A stretch of 64,000 nucleotides of DNA from Candidatus Saccharibacteria bacterium HGW-Saccharibacteria-1 (GCA_002839415.1 PGXZ01000005.1:1-64000), one strand, 5' to 3'; shown: positions 1 through 9,003, counted from the stretch's first letter. The notes: generated by a model not told the origin, from the sequence alone. Numbers and translations: made by a program.

Positions 1-19
1 CTGGTATGCCTCGGGGCAT
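1..19 (-). CDS. 5' end of a CDS leaving the window (MPRGIP...)
   Basis: Minus-strand ATG at 19 preceded by a good SD (AAGGAGA, 27-33); only 6 codons visible. Confidence 0.4.
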
Positions 20-81
20 GGTTAATTCTCCTTATTTAGATTTATTATACTGCCTTTTTTGGAATAGACAGTGTGTCTAGT

Positions 82-272
82 ATAAGGGGAGCCTGACAGA
101 CGGTATAGTTTACAAAACTGATAATGGATGCCTGGAAGCGACCAGTAATCTTGTGGGGCTCATTGATTTATTAATCGAAATTAATAAGAATCAAAAAGAA
201 AAACCAACCTCAAAAGATGATGACCCGCGTATGTATTTCATTGACAAAAATGGAATAAAAATATTACTTTAA
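82..272 (+). pseudogene. Possible truncated 3' gene remnant (...DGIVYKTDNGCLEATSNLVGLIDLLIEINKNQKEKPTSKDDDPRMYFIDKNGIKILL*)
   Basis: Open frame with protein-like composition but no ATG and a stop just upstream; located near the possible left edge of the accessory element. Confidence 0.25.
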
Positions 273-292
273 CAAAATAAGCCTTCAGGTGG

Positions 293-850
293 TCAGCTAT
301 TCTTAACCCTCCCCTTAAGTCTTCCCTCGTCTATTAAACTGTTCAATACCTTTCCCGAAAAATTCAAAAACTCTAGTACTTCTGCGGTAGTTAGCTTAGT
401 TTTTCCGACAATAATTAAATCAACATCGAATGCTATTGATACGAGAAGGTTCTCGTTAACGCCCAATTTTTTAGCCCTCGTTATCCGACCTTTATTTGAT
501 TCGTGGGTAAGGTTGTCTCTTAGGTCATGCCTAATGTGATTCCTCATGTTTAAAATCTTCTCATGTAATTCATGGTTCTGCCCACACATAATCACATATC
601 TATCGACAGTATCAAGGTCCTCTAAAAGTAACGACGCCTCATGTAAGCATTCATAGACGTATGCTATGTTTTTTTCTTTTTTAGATGCTTCACTGAATCG
701 TTGCAGGCTTATACTAGAACCCCGTAGATAAGGAATTGCTATACCACTTACCATATATCTCAGAGTCTCCACGCTTCTGTCAGGTTCACCACTCCTTTTG
801 TCTTTGTCCAAGTCGTAGCCTGATTGAGATATTTGTACTCCCTGTGACAT
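293..850 (-). CDS. Hypothetical protein, possible HEPN-like (RNHIRH = RX4H motif)
   Basis: 185-aa ORF with SD (AAGGAG) upstream; helical protein with MRNHIRHD motif. Confidence 0.6.
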   Translation of the reverse strand: MSQGVQISQSGYDLDKDKRSGEPDRSVETLRYMVSGIAIPYLRGSSISLQRFSEASKKEKNIAYVYECLHEASLLLEDLDTVDRYVIMCGQNHELHEKILNMRNHIRHDLRDNLTHESNKGRITRAKKLGVNENLLVSIAFDVDLIIVGKTKLTTAEVLEFLNFSGKVLNSLIDEGRLKGRVKNS

Positions 851-1167
851 AATAACTCCTTATTATTAATTTGAAATTTCAGCATTAAGCTGCTTTAGTG
901 GTATTATTTTAAGTTGTTCAATGAGTCACTTAAACACAGACTCTCGTTAAACTTTTTATCATAAGAACATTATAACTACTTGTCTATAAAATTGATATTT
1001 ATAATATACAAATAACTACAATCAAAAATCCACTACATTCAATTCGGCAGTCACTCAAACTATTTATCATTTTCAATAACCTTGTTATTAGAATAAACAA
1101 ATACTCGATTTAATCCACTGTAGTACTAACGCTCCCCTTTTAGCGACTGGGCTAGTATACTAATAGG

Positions 1168-2436
1168 GTGTCAGACCGAATTGATAATCTTGATGATTAC
1201 ATAGACCTCACTAACCCTGAGATTGACTTAGGTGCGTATAAAATATTTGTTAAATCGTTTGATTGCCAACTAATCGGACCTTCGGGCGAAGTCTACAAGG
1301 GTTTTATTTTAGCAAAAAGCCCCAGCGGACTAGCTTATACCGTAATCGATACTAGCTTTCAATACTCGAATAAAGACAAGCGGTTCCCTGTTCGTTTGAC
1401 TTTTCGCCGAACAAACTCAAAACTTGAAGACAAGCCAATAAACAAAGGAAACCGTTTCCAGCGAATTGCTATGGAAGATGGCGGTGATGGATACAGGGAA
1501 TTTTGGAAAGTTATCGCCTTTCTGATGCAATTCGAAGAAGTTGTCGGTACAGCAAAAATGTTAGACGTCTTTCAACTAGTGAGTAAAGATGCTGTAATCC
1601 GTAGCCTTAAAGATAAAAAAATAAGTGACCAAAAGCAAGAGCTTCTTGATTATATTGAAGAATCAGACGTTACAATCGAGGATATAGTAAACGCATTGGT
1701 TAATAAAACACGAATTTCTGACTTAGAAGAATTTCGAAAACTACTCACGGATGAAAATGATTATATAAATAAATACCGAATAAACCACAGCTCAGAAATA
1801 CCAAGACCAGGCAACGAAGCAGTTTGGAACCATTTCTTGATGAATCATAAATGGATTTTTGGGCTTGGTCTAGATTTACGTTTTATGAACGACTTCGTAG
1901 GAGAGGCGGCAGTCGGTAATCCTGCTACGGATGGCAAGGGCAACCCTCATGTTGATATGCTTGGCTGGACCGACTACACTACACTTGTTGAAATAAAGAC
2001 ACCTGATGCAAAATACTTCACATCTACAAAATCAACAACCGCACGAGCTAATACCTGGAGCTTCACACCTGGCTTTATTGATGGTATTAGCCAAGTATTA
2101 GCACAGAAAGATGACTGGCTCGCAACTCATAATTTCACACCCATAATACATGAAACAAATGGCGTTAAGGAGATATTAAATAATACACTCGTCCGCACGG
2201 TCGACCCAAAAGCTATATTCATTTACGGCAACAAATCAGTTGAGCTACCTCCGTCATCCACCATTTTAGACACCCTAACCAAGCGTGACACCCTTGAGCG
2301 TTATTCTCGCAATAATCGAAACGTCACTATTATCTCTTTTGATGAACTATACACACGTGCCTATCATATTGTGCACGGCAAGTTACCGCCTTTAAACGAA
2401 ACAGCCGCTCAGCCTGACCCTTTTGATGGCTGGTAA
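1168..2436 (+). CDS. sduA: Shedu-type anti-phage defence protein (DUF4263 nuclease domain)
   Basis: GTG start; C-terminal block VWNHFLMNHKWIFGLGL...VDMLGW...TLVEIKTPDAKYF...W matches the Shedu/DUF4263 PD-(D/E)XK-like core. Confidence 0.8.
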   Translation: MSDRIDNLDDYIDLTNPEIDLGAYKIFVKSFDCQLIGPSGEVYKGFILAKSPSGLAYTVIDTSFQYSNKDKRFPVRLTFRRTNSKLEDKPINKGNRFQRIAMEDGGDGYREFWKVIAFLMQFEEVVGTAKMLDVFQLVSKDAVIRSLKDKKISDQKQELLDYIEESDVTIEDIVNALVNKTRISDLEEFRKLLTDENDYINKYRINHSSEIPRPGNEAVWNHFLMNHKWIFGLGLDLRFMNDFVGEAAVGNPATDGKGNPHVDMLGWTDYTTLVEIKTPDAKYFTSTKSTTARANTWSFTPGFIDGISQVLAQKDDWLATHNFTPIIHETNGVKEILNNTLVRTVDPKAIFIYGNKSVELPPSSTILDTLTKRDTLERYSRNNRNVTIISFDELYTRAYHIVHGKLPPLNETAAQPDPFDGW

Positions 2437-2489
2437 CTACATATATTGCTCGTATACCCCTAAGTAAATCATTTATATCAAATTTCGCA

Positions 2490-2717
2490 CTAAAACCCTT
2501 TAAATATCTGCTCCAAAGATACATTTAGCGAATTTGATATCTTAAATAAAGTCGATAACGTAGGCTTACGTCGCCCTTGCTCAATAAAACCCATATGAGT
2601 CCTGTCTATACCACTACTAATAGCAAGCTGTTCTTGAGACATGCTTTTTGACTTACGAGCTTCTATTATTCTTTTACCAATTTCTTTATAAACTTCTTCA
2701 ATCGTTACTACATTCAT
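2490..2717 (-). CDS. XRE-family HTH regulator (R-M controller-like)
   Basis: IGKRIIEARKSKSMSQEQLAISSGIDRTHMGFIEQGRRKPTLSTLFKISNSLNVSLEQIF; internal Met at 2717 preferred because the 2753 start would put operator repeats inside the CDS. Confidence 0.85.
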   Translation of the reverse strand: MNVVTIEEVYKEIGKRIIEARKSKSMSQEQLAISSGIDRTHMGFIEQGRRKPTLSTLFKISNSLNVSLEQIFKGF

Positions 2718-2731
2718 AAATATAGCGTATT

Positions 2732-2804
2732 GATTACATAAGTAAGTAACCACTTACATTTGTAATCATTATAACAATACTATACAATTACTTACATAAG
2801 TAAG
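2732..2804. promoter_or_regulatory. Three operator-like inverted-repeat sites between divergent XRE and DUF4352 genes
   Basis: GATTACATAAGTAAG (2732-2746), CTTACATTTGTAATC (2753-2767), CTTACATAAGTAAG (2791-2804); arms CTTAC/GTAAG with AT-rich 4-nt centre. Confidence 0.65.
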
Positions 2805-2830
2805 CATTTTATAATAAAGGAGCGTTTTTT

Positions 2831-3403
2831 ATGAAAAATAATAAACAAAACTGGTTCATGAAACACAAAATATTAACCGTAATTGGCATAATCTTTATGA
2901 TAGGAATCATAGGTAGCGCAACTAGTAGCAATAAGACAACTACTTCATCCAGTACAAGCAACAATTCAACCACAAAACAGGATATAAAAGCCAAAGAAGA
3001 AGTCGCTAAAATCGGCACACCTGTTACTGACGGTAAGTTTGAATTCACTGTTAAAAGTATAGAGTGTGGTAAATCTTCAGTCGGAGCGAGCCAGTACCTT
3101 ACTAAAGAGGCTCAAGGTCAATTCTGTCTACTTAATATAAGCGTAAAGAACACAGGCGATGCCGCTCAGAGCCTATTCTCAAGCAATCAGAAGCTATTAA
3201 ATACTCAGAACCAACAATATGCAGCTGATGATACCGCTACAATGTACGCCTCCCCTAATAGCAATGCTTGGTATAGCAATATAAACCCCGGCAACAGTGT
3301 CGAAGGTTCAATAGTATTTGACATACCAAAAGACCAAACGCCAATTACTGCGGAATTACACGATAGTGCGTTTTCGGGTGGAGTTAAAGTTAATTTGCAA
3401 TAA
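2831..3403 (+). CDS. Membrane-anchored DUF4352-domain protein
   Basis: N-terminal TM helix, Ser/Thr linker, then FTVKSIECGK...LLNISVKNTGDAAQ...PGNSVEGSIVFDIPKDQTP typical of DUF4352; SD AAAGGAG. Confidence 0.75.
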   Translation: MKNNKQNWFMKHKILTVIGIIFMIGIIGSATSSNKTTTSSSTSNNSTTKQDIKAKEEVAKIGTPVTDGKFEFTVKSIECGKSSVGASQYLTKEAQGQFCLLNISVKNTGDAAQSLFSSNQKLLNTQNQQYAADDTATMYASPNSNAWYSNINPGNSVEGSIVFDIPKDQTPITAELHDSAFSGGVKVNLQ

Positions 3404-3463
3404 AACAACACAGATAACATTCATTAAATACATTTATATAGTAAATGTAATAAAATAAATAGT

Positions 3464-4171
3464 ATGTTTGATGAAAATATAGACACTAGCGGCCCCAAAA
3501 GGCTTGTTCTTATGCGTATCATCAATAGACGAGCTCTCGGCTATACTAAAAACCACTTCTCAAAAGACACTCAACTGCCCGTTTATATTACTCCCGAAAC
3601 AGAAGCTGCAATATACGGAATTAACCTCGAAACGATTCAATCATGCTTATTAAGCTTAACCGAGTTAAGCCATATAGAGATAGACCAATATCCAGATAAT
3701 AATCTTCCATTTGAACGAAGAATCAAAAAAGATGATGAGCGTGACTATTATCTTATTAGCGTCAATGAAAGCTTTTTTAATTATTATAAAATTCTAGAAG
3801 CTTCTACCCCATTCTTAAATGCAAGCGATACAACTACACCAATAGAAAAAAATGAAGCTAAAACAATAAACAAGAAGAAAAGAAAAGCTAAAGTTTTTTT
3901 CAATGAAAACACACGGAAATTAACCTACGGAGAAAAAGATATCCTGATAACTGGACCATTACAAATTGAAATATGTAAACAGGTATTTAAATCACGAAAG
4001 ATTTCTGTTTTTTACGATGATATCCTTGAAGTTGTAGATGTTAACAAAAAATCAAGGTCCGTAAAAGACTCCGTAAAACTAATTAATGCCAAAATTAAAG
4101 AAATATTTGGCTTAGACGAACTACTGATATCGAGAGAAGAAGAAGTTAAAATAAGCAAACCATACCTATAA
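3464..4171 (+). CDS. Hypothetical protein, possible replication/DNA-binding protein of the element
   Basis: 235-aa ORF just upstream of a RepA-like ATPase. Confidence 0.5.
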   Translation: MFDENIDTSGPKRLVLMRIINRRALGYTKNHFSKDTQLPVYITPETEAAIYGINLETIQSCLLSLTELSHIEIDQYPDNNLPFERRIKKDDERDYYLISVNESFFNYYKILEASTPFLNASDTTTPIEKNEAKTINKKKRKAKVFFNENTRKLTYGEKDILITGPLQIEICKQVFKSRKISVFYDDILEVVDVNKKSRSVKDSVKLINAKIKEIFGLDELLISREEEVKISKPYL

Positions 4172-4398
4172 AAAACGTGAGTCACTTTGCTCCCGTTTAC
4201 TCAACACGACCTTCTTTATAATCAGAATCATAAAGCTCGAACGAGACTTATAAAACAATTAGCCCAGTGTGAAACTAGCAAATATTAATGCAGTGACGCT
4301 GTCAAAATAATACGTATCGATACGAAACGTAGGTTAGTTTAAGTATGTCCGAATCCTGCTTTTAAAATAAATTAACAAAGAAAGAACAGAGGAATCAT

Positions 4399-5391
4399 AT
4401 GGATTTAGAGTATTCAAACGAAAAACTCTCTCTCGTGCCTCAAAGCCTTGAGGTACTAATGGAAAAGAATTTTCCATCCAATCAATGGCTAGTAGATGGC
4501 TTAATACCGTCTCAAGCAATAACAATATTATCAGGAGCTCCAACATCATGTAAGACGTGGATAATGTTAGAAATAGCGACCTGTGTTGCACAAGGTAAGG
4601 ATTTGTTCGACCGCTTTCCCACTAAACAAACCGGGGTTCTGATAATCGACGAGGAGAGTGGTGAACGCCTATTGCAAGATAGGTTTCGCACATTACGCAC
4701 ACTGAAAGATTTGCCAATTTATTGTCTATCAATGTGTGGTCGTAAAATTTCAACTAGCTATGTTGAAGAGATTATAAAATGGTGTCAAGAAAACAAAGTA
4801 AGTTTAATTATGATAGATTCACTAGTAAGAATTCATGACGGTGATGAAAACGCAGCTAGGGATATTGCAAAACTATTTGGCTTAATAAGGAAATTTACAG
4901 TAGCAGACTTGTCTGTCTTAATAGCACACCATAATCGTAAATCTAATAATAGAGACGTTGGTCCACAGCAAATGCGTGGCTCATCAGACATACTAGCTTC
5001 AATCGATTGTCAGATTGCAGTAAACAGACCCCATAGAAACGAACTTCTAACTATGGAACAAACCAAATGTCGAATCGCCCCAGAATTGCCATTATTAGAA
5101 ATAAAGTTCAACCAATACAATGATTATAGCGAGTTTGAATTTCTAGGACAAAAGGATGTGGTCAATAAAAAGCTAGCCTTTAGAAATACATTGTTAGAAA
5201 TAATATCTAGTAATGAAGGCCTAAGCCAGACTGATATATCCAATAGCTTAGAAAAAATAAATCAAAAGAAAAACCCAAAAACAATACGTACCATTCTTGA
5301 AGCTATGGAACTTGAAAATATAATATCTACGTCTCAGGGACCAAAGAATTCAAAATTGTATTCAACAAACAAGAGTTCGGTAAAAAAGTAA
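4399..5391 (+). CDS. RecA-like AAA_25 ATPase (plasmid RepA/replicative helicase-like)
   Basis: Walker A-like GAPTSCKTWIMLEIA, Walker B VSLIMIDSLVRIH, IAHHNRKS, QQMRGSSDILASID. Confidence 0.75.
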   Translation: MDLEYSNEKLSLVPQSLEVLMEKNFPSNQWLVDGLIPSQAITILSGAPTSCKTWIMLEIATCVAQGKDLFDRFPTKQTGVLIIDEESGERLLQDRFRTLRTLKDLPIYCLSMCGRKISTSYVEEIIKWCQENKVSLIMIDSLVRIHDGDENAARDIAKLFGLIRKFTVADLSVLIAHHNRKSNNRDVGPQQMRGSSDILASIDCQIAVNRPHRNELLTMEQTKCRIAPELPLLEIKFNQYNDYSEFEFLGQKDVVNKKLAFRNTLLEIISSNEGLSQTDISNSLEKINQKKNPKTIRTILEAMELENIISTSQGPKNSKLYSTNKSSVKK

Positions 5392-5549
5392 TGTCTTATA
5401 TGAACAACATTTTACCTAAGCCCCAAGAATCATATAAAAAACCTGCTAAAAAAGGCATGGAAATAAAATACCAGTATATTTCAAATGACAAAAAGTCAAT
5501 TAATGAATTATATACAACTCTGTTTGGAAGACTTCTTAAAAGATTATAA
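5391..5549 (+). CDS. Small 52-aa protein translationally coupled to the AAA ATPase
   Basis: TAATG stop/start overlap; MSYMNNILPKPQESYKKPAKKGMEIKYQYISNDKKSINELYTTLFGRLLKRL*; below the cutoff of the supplied ORF track. Confidence 0.55.
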   Translation: MSYMNNILPKPQESYKKPAKKGMEIKYQYISNDKKSINELYTTLFGRLLKRL

Positions 5550-5617
5550 GATGTCATCAGACGAAACCACAACAGTGGTAAATAATAAAAGATAATTAAT
5601 TATAAGAAAGAAATAAT

Positions 5618-7255
5618 ATGAAAGCAGCAATGTATGCACGAGTTAGCACCGAAAGACAAAAAGATGAACAAACAATTGAAACTCAATTAGATGAGGTAAA
5701 AAATGCAGTCGAAAAAGATGGCAATACCCTATCTGACGAAGATATTTATACTGACGATGGCTGGTCTGGGGCTTACCTTCCAAGGCCCTCCCTAGACAAG
5801 CTCAGGCAAGATGCAAAAAACCATAAATTCGATATCTTATATACCTACGACAAAGGTCGAATATCACGTATGTATATTCACCAAGAAATTGTAATTAATG
5901 AATTAAAAGATATAAATATCGAATTTAAAAGCTTACATGACATTAATGGTAAAACTCCCGAAGAACAAGTCATGGGTGGTGTTATGGGTATATTCCATGA
6001 ATACGAAAGAGTTAAAACTTCTGAAAGATTTCGCATCGCTAAATTAAATAAAGTAAAAAATGGCAAATTATTGGGTTACAACCCACCATATGGATATGAT
6101 TACATACCAGTTAGTGGTAATGGTATGTCAAAAAGAAATGGCAAGTTTGTAATTAATAATATTGAAGCAGAAAATGTCAAAAAGATATTTAATTGGGTTG
6201 GTATCGAAGAAATATCACTCAGAGAAGTCATCCGTCGACTTTACGAAGAAGGAATACCACCCAAAAAAGGTAAACGTAATTCTTGGACCAAAGGGCCAGT
6301 AATACGGTTATTGAAAAACGAAACCTATATCGGCGAACATTACTATAATAAAAGTGAATCCTGTATACCTACTAAACCGAGAAAGGATAGAAAGCACTTT
6401 AAACATACAAACAAAACCAGCCGACGTACAAGAGATAGGTCTGAATGGCTAAGCGTTAAAGTAATTCCAATTATAGAGAAAGACCTATTTGATAAAGTCC
6501 AACTTAAACTAAGAGAAAATTTAAAATACGCCAAGCGTAATACAAAACACGAATATCTCTTCGGAGGGCTAACCTATTGTACGTGCGGATGTAAAAGGTC
6601 GTGTGATGGTGCTCGTGGCAATTATTATTATCGTTGCACCGAAAGATTGCAAAGATTCCCCGAGCCATCGCTATGCACCGAACGAGGCATAAATGTTTCA
6701 GCCATGGACGACGCAGCCTGGAATAAGATAGTTACATTACTGACCGAACCTTCTCTTGTAGAACAGCAGCTAGAACGCTATATAAAGGCCCGTAAGGAGG
6801 CTAAGTACACCGAAGACGATACAAGCAGCATATCTAAAGAACTAGCCAATTTATCGGCAGAAGAAAATAGATATGTTGGCGCTTTTGGGCGCGGTAGTAT
6901 AACCGATGAAATGTTCGACAGCCAAATGGCTAATTTGAATAATCGTAAATTAGATTTAAAAAACAAACTTAATAAAATTAAGAATAAAAAATCCCAAAAT
7001 AATTTCGATATAGACACTAGTAGTGTTCAAGAGCAATTCAAATATCTCCTTGATGACCTCAATTTTGAGGATAAGCTTTTTACTGTTCGCAAGATTGTTG
7101 ATAGAATAGTAGCAACGAAGGAAGAAATAACAATATGCGGAAATATACCAATAAATCAAACACTAACCCCAGAAAAGGCAGGATTACATGCTAAGTATAG
7201 GCATCGTCGGCCTACCAAACGTAGGCAAATCAACATTATTCAACGCACTAACTAA
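5618..7255 (+). CDS. Large serine recombinase / site-specific integrase
   Basis: Resolvase N-terminus MKAAMYARVSTERQKDEQTIETQ...YTYDKGRISR, recombinase domain, zinc ribbon (GGLTYCTCGCKRSC...YYYRCTER), coiled coil. Confidence 0.93.
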   Translation: MKAAMYARVSTERQKDEQTIETQLDEVKNAVEKDGNTLSDEDIYTDDGWSGAYLPRPSLDKLRQDAKNHKFDILYTYDKGRISRMYIHQEIVINELKDINIEFKSLHDINGKTPEEQVMGGVMGIFHEYERVKTSERFRIAKLNKVKNGKLLGYNPPYGYDYIPVSGNGMSKRNGKFVINNIEAENVKKIFNWVGIEEISLREVIRRLYEEGIPPKKGKRNSWTKGPVIRLLKNETYIGEHYYNKSESCIPTKPRKDRKHFKHTNKTSRRTRDRSEWLSVKVIPIIEKDLFDKVQLKLRENLKYAKRNTKHEYLFGGLTYCTCGCKRSCDGARGNYYYRCTERLQRFPEPSLCTERGINVSAMDDAAWNKIVTLLTEPSLVEQQLERYIKARKEAKYTEDDTSSISKELANLSAEENRYVGAFGRGSITDEMFDSQMANLNNRKLDLKNKLNKIKNKKSQNNFDIDTSSVQEQFKYLLDDLNFEDKLFTVRKIVDRIVATKEEITICGNIPINQTLTPEKAGLHAKYRHRRPTKRRQINIIQRTN

Positions 7256-8267
7256 TAACGACATTTTGGCGGCTAATTACCCCTTTGCAACTATCGAACC
7301 AAATACTGGTATCGTCCCCGTCCCAGACGAACGGCTTGCAAGGCTTGCCGAGATGTATGGCTCGACCAAGTTATTGCCAGCAACCGTTACTTTTGTCGAC
7401 ATTGCCGGTCTTGTCGCTGGTGCCAGCAAAGGTGAGGGGTTAGGAAATAAGTTTTTATCAAATATCCGGCAATGTGACGCTATCGTTCATATTGTCCGAG
7501 CATTCCACAATGATGATGTCATTCACGTCTCGAACCGAGTCGATCCAGTTGCCGACATGGAAACAATCAACACAGAGCTAATCTTGGCCGACATGCAAAC
7601 AATCGAGACTAGATTACCGAAAATAGCCAAAGAATCGAAAGCTCAACCCAAGTTAATACAAACGGCCGAATACTTAAACCAACTACTTGATCATTTACGA
7701 GCCGGAACTCCGCTATCAAATGTGACTGATTTAGACACAGATATAATTCACGACCTACACCTTTTAACCGCCAAGCCAGTTATCTATGCTTTTAATGTCG
7801 ATGAAGACACATTAACTGATGAAACCATCAAAGCCGAACTATCAAAACTAGTTGCCCCAAACAGAACAATTTTTGTATGCGCCAAATTAGAAGATGAAAT
7901 AAAAAGTCTAACACCCGAAGATTCATCTGAACTACTAGAAAGCTATGGTGTTAAAGAGACTGGACTATTACAGATGATTCACGCCGCCTACGATATATTA
8001 GGTTTGCAAAGTTTTCTTACCGCTGGACCAAAAGAAATTCATGCTTGGACTATCAAAAAAGGTGATACCGCTCCACAAGCCGCCGGAGTAATCCACACTG
8101 ATTTTGAAAAAGGATTTATCGCCGCCCAAATCGTTGATTACGATGATCTAATTGCCGCTGGTTCAGAGGCAGCCGCTAAAAGCGCCGGCAAAATGCGCAC
8201 CGAGGGCAAAGATTACGTCATGCGACCGGGTGATATAGTTGAATTCAGATTTAACGTCAGCAAGTAA
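7188..8267 (+). CDS. ychF: Redox-regulated ATPase / GTP-binding protein YchF
   Basis: MLSIGIVGLPNVGKSTLFNALTN...; TGS domain and C-terminal DYVMRPGDIVEFRFN. Confidence 0.97.
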   Translation: MLSIGIVGLPNVGKSTLFNALTNNDILAANYPFATIEPNTGIVPVPDERLARLAEMYGSTKLLPATVTFVDIAGLVAGASKGEGLGNKFLSNIRQCDAIVHIVRAFHNDDVIHVSNRVDPVADMETINTELILADMQTIETRLPKIAKESKAQPKLIQTAEYLNQLLDHLRAGTPLSNVTDLDTDIIHDLHLLTAKPVIYAFNVDEDTLTDETIKAELSKLVAPNRTIFVCAKLEDEIKSLTPEDSSELLESYGVKETGLLQMIHAAYDILGLQSFLTAGPKEIHAWTIKKGDTAPQAAGVIHTDFEKGFIAAQIVDYDDLIAAGSEAAAKSAGKMRTEGKDYVMRPGDIVEFRFNVSK

Positions 8268-8993
8268 CTATTTTTTAAGCGGTTGGAGTAAATAAAATCG
8301 TTCTTGATTGCCTTTTGCACCAGCCACGTCACTATCGCGCTTGTTTTTGACTACGAAATAATCACGCGACCAATCTTCAAAATCTTTCAAAATCTGGCGC
8401 CGTATGGCGTCATTTTTAATAATGCCCTTATTGGTCTGGTTTTTTCCAGCCTCAAATTGCGGTTTTACCATCGCAACAACTTGCGTATTTTCATCTGATA
8501 AATAATTATATAAATGTGGCAAAATCTCGCGTAAACTAATAAAAGACACATCGATTACGACAATATTAGGGATATCTTTGCAATAAAAGTCACGAATATC
8601 AGTCTTTTCATGTAATTCAATCCGCCTGTTTCGACGCAAACTCGGATGCAACTGATTAGTCCCAACGTCGACTGCATAAACTTTTTCTGCACCATTTCTG
8701 AGTGCATAATCAGTAAAACCACCAGTACTACTGCCAACATCGAGGACTATTTTACCCTTAAAATCTAAACCCAATATATCAGATACAGATTCTAATTTTA
8801 AACCAGCCCGACTAACATATTGATTTTCAGCCGCTAGATTAATCTCGGCATTAGAGGCAACAAAATGACCAGGTTTAGTAATAACCTGGCCATTAACTGT
8901 TACTTTGCCCATTTTAATCCAGCTCTCGGACTGAGAACGACTTGCGGTCAATTTGCGCTGAGTTAGCGCCATATCAAGCCGTTGTTTTGTCAT
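8268..8993 (-). CDS. tlyA: TlyA family rRNA 2'-O-methyltransferase/hemolysin-like
   Basis: S4 domain MTKQRLDMALTQRKLTASRSQSESWIKMGKVTVNG + KIVLDVGSSTGGFTDYAL...DVSFISLR. Confidence 0.93.
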   Translation of the reverse strand: MTKQRLDMALTQRKLTASRSQSESWIKMGKVTVNGQVITKPGHFVASNAEINLAAENQYVSRAGLKLESVSDILGLDFKGKIVLDVGSSTGGFTDYALRNGAEKVYAVDVGTNQLHPSLRRNRRIELHEKTDIRDFYCKDIPNIVVIDVSFISLREILPHLYNYLSDENTQVVAMVKPQFEAGKNQTNKGIIKNDAIRRQILKDFEDWSRDYFVVKNKRDSDVAGAKGNQERFYLLQPLKK

Positions 8994-9003
8994 CTTAGCC
9001 TGA

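Noticed and set aside
949-1070. Imperfect direct repeat AAACTTTTTATCAT / AAACTATTTATCAT upstream of Shedu
   Set aside because: Only 12-13 matching bases in very AT-rich DNA; could be chance
1-7260. Direct repeat marking attL/attR of the putative element
   Set aside because: No convincing copy of the ychF 5' sequence found by eye in the left part of the window; the core may be very short or lie outside the window
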